Origin: a virus
IMG/VR virus record: IMGVR_UViG_3300035703_000191
Coordinates: 1-39,669 of that record
Length of the DNA: 39,669 bases
Reading direction: 5' to 3' (one strand)
Shown here: one piece after another, positions 6,896-12,220 of the stretch
Layout of the letters: every line of letters starts with the position of its first letter
How positions within the stretch are numbered: the stretch's first letter is position 1
Notes under the pieces: model-generated
Told to the model about the DNA's origin: nothing
Databases searched by the model: none
What the model saw: only the letters and a program-made list of their open reading frames with translations
Program-made: the position numbers and the translations under genes

Positions 6896-7262
6896 TAGGC
6901 CAATGTCCTCTCAGTACTAGCAATCCTATGATTGCATAGTTAGCCATATCCTTGAAGGAATCCTCAAGGCTTTCGTGCTGTGGTCCTTTACTATTATCTA
7001 CTAGGTTATTGATACGTGCAAACTTATCCCACATGCGTACACGCAGGCCATTGATGGGCCCGCCTGGGCTCTTAGATATATTCGTTGGGCCGTAGTCTTC
7101 ATGCTTGCTAACAAGCAATCGATACAACTCATTGAATGTATCTTCCAAGTCATCTAGGAACTGAGCATCGGAATCTTTAACTGAAGTATCAGACTTTGGT
7201 TCTCCATGTGTGCTTGCGTCACCATAAAACCTTGACTCGCCAAGTACTGTATTATCTGCCAT
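6888..7262 (-). CDS. Nmad1-like (nucleotide-modification-associated) protein, 124 aa
   Basis: The C-terminal 80 residues contain HEDYGPTNI (54-62), GLRVRMWDKFARI (72-84) and HESLEDSFKDMANYAIIGL (96-114). This is the pattern of the Nmad1/DUF1599 family, found in many phages and predicted to be associated with modified nucleotides. The N-terminal 35 residues are polar and probably disordered. No obvious base-hydroxylating or thymidylate-synthase-like partner is present in the window, so the modification, if any, is unidentified. Confidence 0.72.
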   Translation of the reverse strand: MADNTVLGESRFYGDASTHGEPKSDTSVKDSDAQFLDDLEDTFNELYRLLVSKHEDYGPTNISKSPGGPINGLRVRMWDKFARINNLVDNSKGPQHESLEDSFKDMANYAIIGLLVLRGHWPND

Positions 7263-7268
7263 GCTTCC

Positions 7269-7604
7269 TCACTCTCCACCTTCGAGCAGTTGTTTAAGTT
7301 CTTCATCTAATCCCGCCATGCTGGAACCAACAATCATTTCTTCGATGACTTCAACAACTGTATCGGGTTCCATCTCAACAGTAAAGAGAGTCATGTACGT
7401 GTCTTGGGTTAAGTCCTTAATCTTCTCAGCATCATCAGCATAGCGATACATGCAACGCAGTAGCGAACCAATCATTAACCGATAGCCGTTAGGCAGGATA
7501 AGTGCAGGGTCAAACTCTTCGTCATCCTCGAGCAAGTGGTCAGTTGCATCGAACACATTGTCGAACTGCTCACCACACTCAGGGCATGGCTTAATCGGCT
7601 TCAT
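7269..7604 (-). CDS. Zinc-finger-start acidic protein, 111 aa
   Basis: CPEC at 7-10 followed by a His near residue 23 (DATDHLL) suggests one C2H2-type finger at the N-terminus. The rest is acidic and helical (LTQDTYMTLFTVEMEPDTVVEVIEEM; LDEELKQLLEGGE). It overlaps the primase gene upstream by 14 bases. It may be a replisome accessory factor, but nothing in the sequence proves it. Confidence 0.65.
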   Translation of the reverse strand: MKPIKPCPECGEQFDNVFDATDHLLEDDEEFDPALILPNGYRLMIGSLLRCMYRYADDAEKIKDLTQDTYMTLFTVEMEPDTVVEVIEEMIVGSSMAGLDEELKQLLEGGE

Positions 7605-8223
7605 TAGTTAATCCTGCTTTCTCTCTGATGTATTCCGCACCGAACTTGACGTAGACAGAATTGACATCCTCGCCGTCTGGCATGGAGACGATAGTAACTG
7701 GAAGTTCACGGGCAAGTCCCGCTGCAAATTCTTTGCCAGGTTGGTCCCCGTCAGCGAATACAAATACTCTTTCAAAATCTGCGAGTAATCTTGTGTAGTG
7801 TTTCTTCCATGAATTCGAACCTGGAACTCCAATGCAAGGGATACCGACACATCTGCTGAGTGTGATAGTATCGAGCTCTCCTTCACAAACGCCAATCCAA
7901 TCACCCGCCCTTTCAATGTCTAGTACGTTATACATCTTTGTGTCACTACCTGTCATGCCCATATACTTTGGTTCAACTGCAGGATTTAATGAGCGAAATC
8001 TAATATCTACTACACCAGTCTTGGTTATATAAGGTATAGATAGACGACCGATATACGCTTCGTGTCCAGTCTCAGGCTCCTCGACTACGCCTAATCGCGC
8101 CAGCCGTGCTACTTCGATTGGAATTCCCCGACTTGCTAGGTAATCTTCGGCCAGATAAATGCTTTCCTGGTACTTGCGTGTTGCTTGTCCCAGCAAATCC
8201 TTCTGCGATTCTCGCTGCTTCAC
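7591..8223 (-). CDS. DnaG-type primase, TOPRIM part
   Basis: This 210-residue product carries a TOPRIM domain: GVCEGELDT with Glu114 and Asp118, then VFVFADGDQPG with Asp158 and Asp160, the metal-binding acids of DnaG-like primases. Residues 20-100 match the region linking the zinc finger and TOPRIM (YLASRGI, RLSIPY, EPKYMGM). It starts at GTG 8223, preceded by GGAAGGAG nine bases upstream, a strong independent SD. It overlaps the zinc-finger ORF by 152 bases in another frame. Together the two make one DnaG-like primase, either as two subunits or through frameshifting. Helicase and nucleases are neighbours. Confidence 0.85.
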   Translation of the reverse strand: MKQRESQKDLLGQATRKYQESIYLAEDYLASRGIPIEVARLARLGVVEEPETGHEAYIGRLSIPYITKTGVVDIRFRSLNPAVEPKYMGMTGSDTKMYNVLDIERAGDWIGVCEGELDTITLSRCVGIPCIGVPGSNSWKKHYTRLLADFERVFVFADGDQPGKEFAAGLARELPVTIVSMPDGEDVNSVYVKFGAEYIREKAGLTNEAD

Positions 8224-8437
8224 GTATATTCACTCCTTCCTGCTGTGCTATAATTTGTAAACTGTTTCCTTGTACACCACATGCAAAGCAAACAAATAGA
8301 TTCTTATCTAAGTTTGCTGTGCCTGACTGATGGCTGTCACCATGGAAGGGACAGCGTAGATTAGCTTGGCCATGGTCACGCCTTAGCGTTGCACCATAGT
8401 GTTCAAGTACTGCTTTAATACTGGGAAGTTCAGTCAC
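8072..8437 (-). CDS. DnaG-type primase, CHC2 zinc-finger part
   Basis: Residues 28-61 form the CHC2 primase zinc finger (Cys29, His32, Cys50, Cys53 in LRCPFHGDSH and LFVCFACGVQGNSL). It recognises template DNA for primer synthesis. The start is GTG 8437, eight bases inside the preceding gene (TTG 8440 is possible). After about residue 80 the frame becomes low-complexity Ser/Arg-rich (SGRRLPSKSGNSNRSS). That tail lies over the real coding frame of the TOPRIM ORF and may be non-functional read-out. Conserved helix IREAARIAEG ends just where the TOPRIM ORF begins. Confidence 0.8.
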   Translation of the reverse strand: MTELPSIKAVLEHYGATLRRDHGQANLRCPFHGDSHQSGTANLDKNLFVCFACGVQGNSLQIIAQQEGVNIREAARIAEGFAGTSNTQVPGKHLSGRRLPSKSGNSNRSSTAGAIRRSRGA

Positions 8438-8801
8438 CAAAGACGTCTCCTAACCTTAGTACTAAATAAGAATCTTGTATTGATTTACCACGTGCTTTAA
8501 TTACTACCGCTGGAAGAATCGCGCTACGGTCCAACCCTCTTGCTTCTGCGTAGTTGTCCGCTTCGACTTGCGCCTCTTTCGTCCACCCGCTGAGGTCGAT
8601 TCGGTTGCTAGCTCCTGGAGCTTTGCATTCAAGGATGCCGATTGTTCCACCAATGAAGTCCGAACGGATGACAACATCACCTTCATCTTTGCTACCTCTC
8701 CTTGCAAGGCGCTCAGCGTCATATCCAAGTCTTCTAAATTCTTTTGTGATGTCGATTTCATATCCTGCTCCTCTTGCTTTGTGTGATTTGATAGTTGTCA
8801 T
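8430..8801 (-). CDS. Hjc-like Holliday-junction resolvase / PD-(D/E)XK nuclease
   Basis: The motif set is typical of archaeal-type Hjc and related actinophage resolvases: an N-terminal Glu15 in YEIDITKEF, RGSKDEGDV with Asp42, then ILECKA with Glu58 and Lys60, and a following IDLSGWTKEA helix. It would cleave branched DNA produced in replication or recombination before packaging. The ATG at 8801 overlaps the helicase stop by one base (TAATG). Another frame inside it (8504-8761) is helix-like but is treated as a shadow. Confidence 0.78.
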   Translation of the reverse strand: MTTIKSHKARGAGYEIDITKEFRRLGYDAERLARRGSKDEGDVVIRSDFIGGTIGILECKAPGASNRIDLSGWTKEAQVEADNYAEARGLDRSAILPAVVIKARGKSIQDSYLVLRLGDVFGD

Positions 8802-9583
8802 TATACGTTTTCTGGAATGTCGTCGATGAACATGTACTCAGGGTTGAATGCAACCCATGTCATTAATCCTCCGCCCGCATCTGCGCGGCCGTATCTATTC
8901 TTGACAGGCGCAACTCCCATACTAGTCCCGACAACTCCAAGCGTACATATGAGTGCGGGTAATTGCGCAACCTTTCCTTGGATAGCGCTTCGAGGCTGGC
9001 ATGGAGAGCCTTGGACAGCCTCCGATGTGTGATGTAGGACGACAACGGCCGCATTAGTTGCTCTAGCAAGATACTTCAACTCCTTCATTATCGCACGCAT
9101 TGATGCGAACTCTTCGCCACCATCGGTGGCTACATCCATTAGGTTATCTACTACAATCAAAACTGGTGGGCATCCCCATAGTTCTTCGAATGCCTGTACT
9201 TCTTCATCAATGTCTTGCAATGATGGTGCTGATTCAAATGACCACACAATGTGTGAGCCACGTGATAGTGTTGCTTTGGTCCAGCCATGGTCAGTATTCA
9301 TAAGTGACTCAACATCACCTTGTGACTTACCTGAAATCATTGAGGCCAATCGCATTGCCATAGTGTGTGCGTTGGTATCTGCTGATATATAGAGAGTCGG
9401 TACTCTCATCTTCAAAGCTAAAGCAAGTGCTAGTGTGGACTTACCTACACCTGGCGCTGCTGCGAACATTGAAACTTCACTTCGGCGTATGATAATCTTG
9501 TTCGATTCGAACGCCTTAAAGCAACTAGGGAGCGGTTCGCCACCGATACTGGTGCGACCAACGCTTCTGACAAGTGTACGCAT
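8801..9583 (-). CDS. RecA-fold replicative helicase-like ATPase
   Basis: A Walker A motif (AAPGVGKST, residues 42-50), a Walker B with Asp146 (VLIVVDNLMD) and a VVVLHHTSE motif near 181-189 identify a DnaB/RepA-type RecA-fold ATPase. At 260 residues it lacks the N-terminal DnaG-interaction domain of full DnaB, as is usual for RepA-like phage helicases. It has a good SD (AAGGGGATGAG). The primase fragments lie immediately downstream, so helicase and primase form the replisome core. A hairpin with a pyrimidine tract precedes it at 9611-9645. Confidence 0.82.
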   Translation of the reverse strand: MRTLVRSVGRTSIGGEPLPSCFKAFESNKIIIRRSEVSMFAAAPGVGKSTLALALALKMRVPTLYISADTNAHTMAMRLASMISGKSQGDVESLMNTDHGWTKATLSRGSHIVWSFESAPSLQDIDEEVQAFEELWGCPPVLIVVDNLMDVATDGGEEFASMRAIMKELKYLARATNAAVVVLHHTSEAVQGSPCQPRSAIQGKVAQLPALICTLGVVGTSMGVAPVKNRYGRADAGGGLMTWVAFNPEYMFIDDIPENV

Positions 9584-9597
9584 TTCTCATCCCCTTC

Positions 9598-9645
9598 TAG
9601 AAAGAAAGAACGTAGCCACCAACCTGGTGTGCACTGATGGCTACG
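9598..9645 (-). terminator. Hairpin with pyrimidine tract between replication genes
   Basis: Read leftward, CGTAGCCA (9645-9638) pairs with TGGCTACG (9618-9611), with an inner CACC/GGTG stem, and is followed by TTCTTTCTTTCT. This resembles an intrinsic terminator or attenuator between the Cys-tailed protein gene and the helicase gene. The arms are perfect over eight bases. The T-run is interrupted by C, so termination would be partial. Confidence 0.55.
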
Positions 9646-9658
9646 CTCAATCATATTA

Positions 9659-10075
9659 TTAGTTTACTGGCTTACATTGGTCAGGTGTGCCCTGAGGTGT
9701 CGGACATGCCCAGAAAGCGTAAGGCTTCCCACTTGTCTTGCTCACTCCCTGTCGGAAGATTCTCGCCCCGTGAACGCAAGTCGGGCTCGCTGTTCCTGAT
9801 GGAGTTACCGCGGACGGCGGCGCTCCAACGGATGCTGCTGCCTGCTGGATTGGAGCGGAGGATTGCAAGGGCGTTGTGCCTGCTGTTGAACCAGTGGTCC
9901 CCAAAGGGGCCGCGTTATATGCACCAACAACCAATCGCTGTACAGATGCAACTTGTGTAGAGTAGTCCCCGACACCTTCAAGCAACACGCTTAGTTCATC
10001 GGCTGTGTTAGCGCGAATATTAATCATGTCACCTGCTGGTGTTTTGTAAGAGACCTGTAGTTTCCAGTCTTCCAT
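9659..10075 (-). CDS. Cys-tailed protein, possible ssDNA-binding, 138 aa
   Basis: I start at ATG 10075, right after the preceding gene's stop and behind AGGATAAAC; a longer frame from 10123 would overlap that gene. Residues 1-50 look like a small beta domain (KLQVSYKTPAG, then ADELSVLLEGV). A long Ala/Ser/Thr/Pro linker follows, then a zinc-ribbon-like end: CVHG, FWACPTPQGTPDQC. The domain order resembles single-strand DNA-binding proteins of other actinophages, which fits its place between nuclease and helicase, but the assignment is tentative. Confidence 0.6.
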   Translation of the reverse strand: MEDWKLQVSYKTPAGDMINIRANTADELSVLLEGVGDYSTQVASVQRLVVGAYNAAPLGTTGSTAGTTPLQSSAPIQQAAASVGAPPSAVTPSGTASPTCVHGARIFRQGVSKTSGKPYAFWACPTPQGTPDQCKPVN

Positions 10076-10077
10076 GT

Positions 10078-10683
10078 TTATCCTATCTTTGTTGAGAACT
10101 GACAGTGTGCTGTTAGTCCACATTTATATTGGCAGTTGTTTGTGTTAGGCAAGAATATACCTGCCTTGCGTGCTCTGTCAAATCCATCTACCAAGTACTC
10201 CAGCTTCTCCTCTGTGTACTGGTCGAGGCTGACTAGCGGTGAGACTCCATGCTGTCGTGCCATGAAGTACGTGCCCCACTTGATATCAACTCCAAAGGTT
10301 TTCTGTAAACCAATCTTGTAGAAACCAAGTTGTAATGTATTGGAAGGTGTCTGTTGAGATGTCTTCAAGTCGACGATAACGAGTTCGCCATTGACTTCAA
10401 AGACTCTATCGAGAATCATCTTAACAGGAACACCAGCAAACTTGGGTAACATTTCAAGTTCGATGGCAGGTACACCTTGCGGTGTCTTCCATATCTTCCA
10501 ATCAGTATTGGCTTTGCGCCAATCAATGTAGGCTTGCACCCATCGAGGACCTGACTCATGCCAAAAGGATTCGTCTTCCTTGTTAGGGTTTGCCTTGGTT
10601 GCCCTACCGCCAACACGTGCGTTGGTTAAGTCGGTGTCACCAAGTTCTTCGGCCCATGCTTTAGACCATAGCTCATGTATCAT
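10078..10683 (-). CDS. Cas4/RecB-like exonuclease, C-terminal part
   Basis: The 201-residue product holds the PD-(D/E)XK core: VKMILDRVFEV, LVIVDLKTSQ (Asp-x-Lys) and LQLGFYKIGL (the Gln-x-x-x-Tyr motif of RecB/Cas4 nucleases). It ends with three cysteines (CQYKCGLTAHC), the C-terminal part of a Cas4/AddB-type iron-sulfur site. The fourth cysteine of that site lies in the separate upstream ORF (10680-10889). The start at ATG 10683 overlaps that ORF's TGA (ATGA). A longer in-frame extension to 10800 reads through the other ORF in the wrong phase. Confidence 0.8.
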   Translation of the reverse strand: MIHELWSKAWAEELGDTDLTNARVGGRATKANPNKEDESFWHESGPRWVQAYIDWRKANTDWKIWKTPQGVPAIELEMLPKFAGVPVKMILDRVFEVNGELVIVDLKTSQQTPSNTLQLGFYKIGLQKTFGVDIKWGTYFMARQHGVSPLVSLDQYTEEKLEYLVDGFDRARKAGIFLPNTNNCQYKCGLTAHCQFSTKIG

Positions 10684-10889
10684 ACGTTCTCCAAATCCCA
10701 TAGTTCGGTAGCACGGTGGAATGCTGACCCACCTACCGACCAAACAGATGGCGCTTCGGGTACCATCAGGAGTCGGCCCAGGTAATACTGGTACCCACAA
10801 TCCACATAGGTCGAGAACGCAGAATATGAGACATGCTCAGGTAATGTATATTCTCCGAGTTGTATCATCGTGGTGTAAGTATACACCAT
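10680..10889 (-). CDS. Cas4/RecB-like exonuclease, N-terminal part
   Basis: The motifs SYSAFSTYVDCGYQYYL and GGSAFHRATELWD are the usual N-terminus of RecB/Cas4-like phage nucleases (the first Fe-S cysteine and the His helix), yet the frame stops at TGA 10682-10680. The rest of the protein follows in another frame from the overlapping ATG 10683. The first gene of the leftward operon, it starts at ATG 10889 or ATG 10868. Neither has an SD; TATACT lies about ten bases before 10868, so a leaderless transcript is possible. The two parts probably form one enzyme. Confidence 0.72.
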   Translation of the reverse strand: MVYTYTTMIQLGEYTLPEHVSYSAFSTYVDCGYQYYLGRLLMVPEAPSVWSVGGSAFHRATELWDLENV

Positions 10890-11024
10890 CGGTCAGGCCA
10901 TGTAGGTTAGCAGCCTACCTTCTAGGTTCAGAGTCATGTGTATAATTATATATAATAATATAATATATAGACCCCGAAGGGGTCTTATATATATTATATA
11001 ATATATATATTATAAGGGGATATA
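10890..11024. promoter_or_regulatory. Divergent AT-rich control region with GACCCC hairpin
   Basis: This 135-base gap separates the leftward replication operon from a small rightward gene. Bases 10930-11015 are nearly all A and T, with several TATAAT-like boxes on both strands. In the middle, AGACCCC (about 10969-10975) and GGGGTCT (about 10979-10985) form a seven-base stem with a GAA loop, extended by pairing AT arms. Near the left end, GTAGG and CCTAC at about 10902-10918 form another short stem. It likely holds promoters for both directions plus an operator or terminator; exact start sites cannot be read. Confidence 0.6.
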
Positions 11025-11174
11025 ATGGCTGAAGTGATTATAGGTGCGCTAGTTGCACTAGCGATTCGTGATGTAGTCTACGAGATTGTAGATAGATACA
11101 ACAACTACCGACACAAGAAAGACTGGGATGCTTACTCTGAATACCTTGAGGATTTAGAGGCTGACGACGATTAG
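11025..11174 (+). CDS. Isolated rightward small protein, 49 aa
   Basis: The ATG at 11025 has a strong SD (AAGGGGAT, 11014-11021) and the frame ends at TAG 11172-11174. Residues 1-15 form a hydrophobic helix (EVIIGALVALAI); the middle is basic and aromatic (DRYNNYRHKKDW), and the end is acidic (LEDLEADDD). It is the only rightward gene between 5.8 and 39.4 kb. It is flanked by an AT-rich promoter region and by hairpins at 11177-11280, so it looks like a self-contained transcription unit. Function unknown; a small membrane-associated regulator is possible. Confidence 0.68.
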   Translation: MAEVIIGALVALAIRDVVYEIVDRYNNYRHKKDWDAYSEYLEDLEADDD

Positions 11175-11176
11175 AA

Positions 11177-11223
11177 TTTCTAGCTCCTGCCACCAGGGGT
11201 GGTCGGACTTGCTTGGCTAGAAA
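11177..11223 (+). other. Nested inverted repeat after the small gene
   Basis: TTTCTAGC (11177-11184) and GCTAGAAA (11216-11223) are perfect eight-base arms. They enclose a second perfect stem, CCACC (11190-11194) and GGTGG (11198-11202), with a three-base loop. The element begins two bases after the TAG of the 49-residue gene. It has no T-tract of its own and precedes the GACCCCC terminator, so it may be an RNA-stabilising or protein-binding structure. Confidence 0.5.
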
Positions 11224-11232
11224 TGACAAAAG

Positions 11233-11280
11233 GACCCCCTTCCATAGCAGTGATGCTAGGGTTGGGGGTCTTCTTGTCTT
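11233..11280. terminator. Bidirectional intrinsic terminator
   Basis: GACCCCC (11233-11239) pairs with GGGGGTC (11264-11270), with an inner TAGCA/TGCTA stem. On the + strand it is followed by TTCTTGTCTT, and on the - strand by CCTTTTGTCATTT. It lies between the rightward 49-residue gene and the leftward lysis genes, so it can end transcription from both sides. Confidence 0.72.
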
Positions 11281-11298
11281 AAAATGCCCTTCTAGGGC
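11278..11298 (-). terminator. Late-operon terminator
   Basis: Read leftward, GCCCT (11298-11294) and AGGGC (11290-11286) form a short stem with a three-base loop, followed by ATTTTAAG. It lies ten bases beyond the last late gene (holin, ending at 11308) and ahead of the stronger bidirectional hairpin. Together they probably close the late transcript. Confidence 0.55.
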
Positions 11299-11307
11299 TT
11301 ATAAAGG

Positions 11308-11514
11308 CTACTCTACAGAGCCAGGACCGTAGTCCTTTGAGTTCTTATTAGCCCATTTGGTCAGCGGTGCAGCCAATGCGCCGATTACTACAGCGTACTG
11401 AGGTGCCATGTCTGTAGCGAGGGCAATGCCCATGGTCACGGCAGCAGCAACAACTGCTAAAGCGTAGTCCTTGAGAGCCTTCTTATGCTTCTCGGTTAGT
11501 TTGAACTTCTTCAT
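11308..11514 (-). CDS. Holin-like membrane protein, 68 aa
   Basis: A basic N-terminus (KKFKLTEKHKKALKD) is followed by two hydrophobic segments at about residues 16-34 and 38-52 (YALAVVAAAVTMGIAL; YAVVIGALAAPL), then a charged tail. Size, charge pattern and position directly after the endolysin, overlapping it by four bases, fit a small phage holin that permeabilises the inner membrane. It is the last gene of the late operon. Confidence 0.68.
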   Translation of the reverse strand: MKKFKLTEKHKKALKDYALAVVAAAVTMGIALATDMAPQYAVVIGALAAPLTKWANKNSKDYGPGSVE

Positions 11515-11999
11515 TTTTTCTCCTTAGCGAACTTAGGTGAGCCGTATCCCTTGATGTAGACAGGCAGATTCTTTTTATTCTTTGGCTTAAAAGCCCGTAC
11601 CTTTTTGGCAACCTCGCCACCATTGGACTGGCTCCCCTTAGGCTTAGTATCTGGTGAAGTATTACCCTCAACAGTTACGACAAGTCCATCTGCATCTCGG
11701 ACTTTTATTACAATTCCAACATGGTCAATCTCTCGCCCACCTGGAAAATCAAAGAAGACAATATCACCAACGGCTGGCTTGTCTACATTTTTCCATCGCC
11801 CTTGTCCTTGAAACGCAGCAGCTCCTGCTGGAGTATACACAACATTGGGTAATTTAAGTCCTATTTTTTCAGCACACCACATTACAAAATATCCGCACCA
11901 AGGTTGCCCATTATTTTTATTATATTTAACCTTGTTCTCGGGAACCTCTGCGGTACCTACTTCTTCCTGTGCAACCTTAATGAACTCTTCCGCTGTCAT
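11511..11999 (-). CDS. Endolysin with CHAP domain
   Basis: The 162-residue protein is a CHAP amidase/endopeptidase. Cys35 lies in QPWCGYFVMWC, His93 in REIDHVGIV, and a Glu/Asn pair near 111-113 (VEGNT) completes the active site; AVGDIVFFDF is the usual strand before the His. No cell-wall-binding domain is fused; a basic C-terminus (FKPKNKKN, FAKEKK) may bind the wall. It is flanked on both sides by small membrane proteins and overlaps each by four bases, the expected lysis cassette. Confidence 0.88.
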   Translation of the reverse strand: MTAEEFIKVAQEEVGTAEVPENKVKYNKNNGQPWCGYFVMWCAEKIGLKLPNVVYTPAGAAAFQGQGRWKNVDKPAVGDIVFFDFPGGREIDHVGIVIKVRDADGLVVTVEGNTSPDTKPKGSQSNGGEVAKKVRAFKPKNKKNLPVYIKGYGSPKFAKEKK

Positions 12000-12202
12000 T
12001 CATTTCTCCCCTTTTGAATCATAATCTGGTAGAGAATCTCTACCTTTTCCTCAAGTCTAATGACCGAATCTTTTAATGAACTCCCAGAGTTCGGCTTGAG
12101 TTCACTAAGATAATGCTTGACTAACCAGCGCACGCTTCCAGCGAATGCGGTAACGATTGCAATGATTGATACGATTAGTCCAGCCCAGTTTTGTGCGGTC
12201 AT
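11996..12202 (-). CDS. Second holin-like / lysis membrane protein, 68 aa
   Basis: One transmembrane helix at about residues 7-29 (WAGLIVSIIAIVTAFAGSVRWLV) is followed by a charged coiled-coil-like tail (SVIRLEEKVEILYQIMIQKG). This is the layout of small phage holins or lysis accessory proteins of actinophages. It lies directly upstream of the endolysin, overlapping it by four bases. Which of the two membrane proteins is the actual holin cannot be told from sequence. Confidence 0.65.
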   Translation of the reverse strand: MTAQNWAGLIVSIIAIVTAFAGSVRWLVKHYLSELKPNSGSSLKDSVIRLEEKVEILYQIMIQKGRNE

Positions 12203-12220
12203 TGATTGCGCTCCTAAGAG

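Noticed and set aside
8504-8761. Coiled-coil-like frame inside the Hjc-like gene
   Set aside because: Same strand but fully inside a gene with clear nuclease motifs and no SD of its own; the heptad look can arise from the codon pattern.
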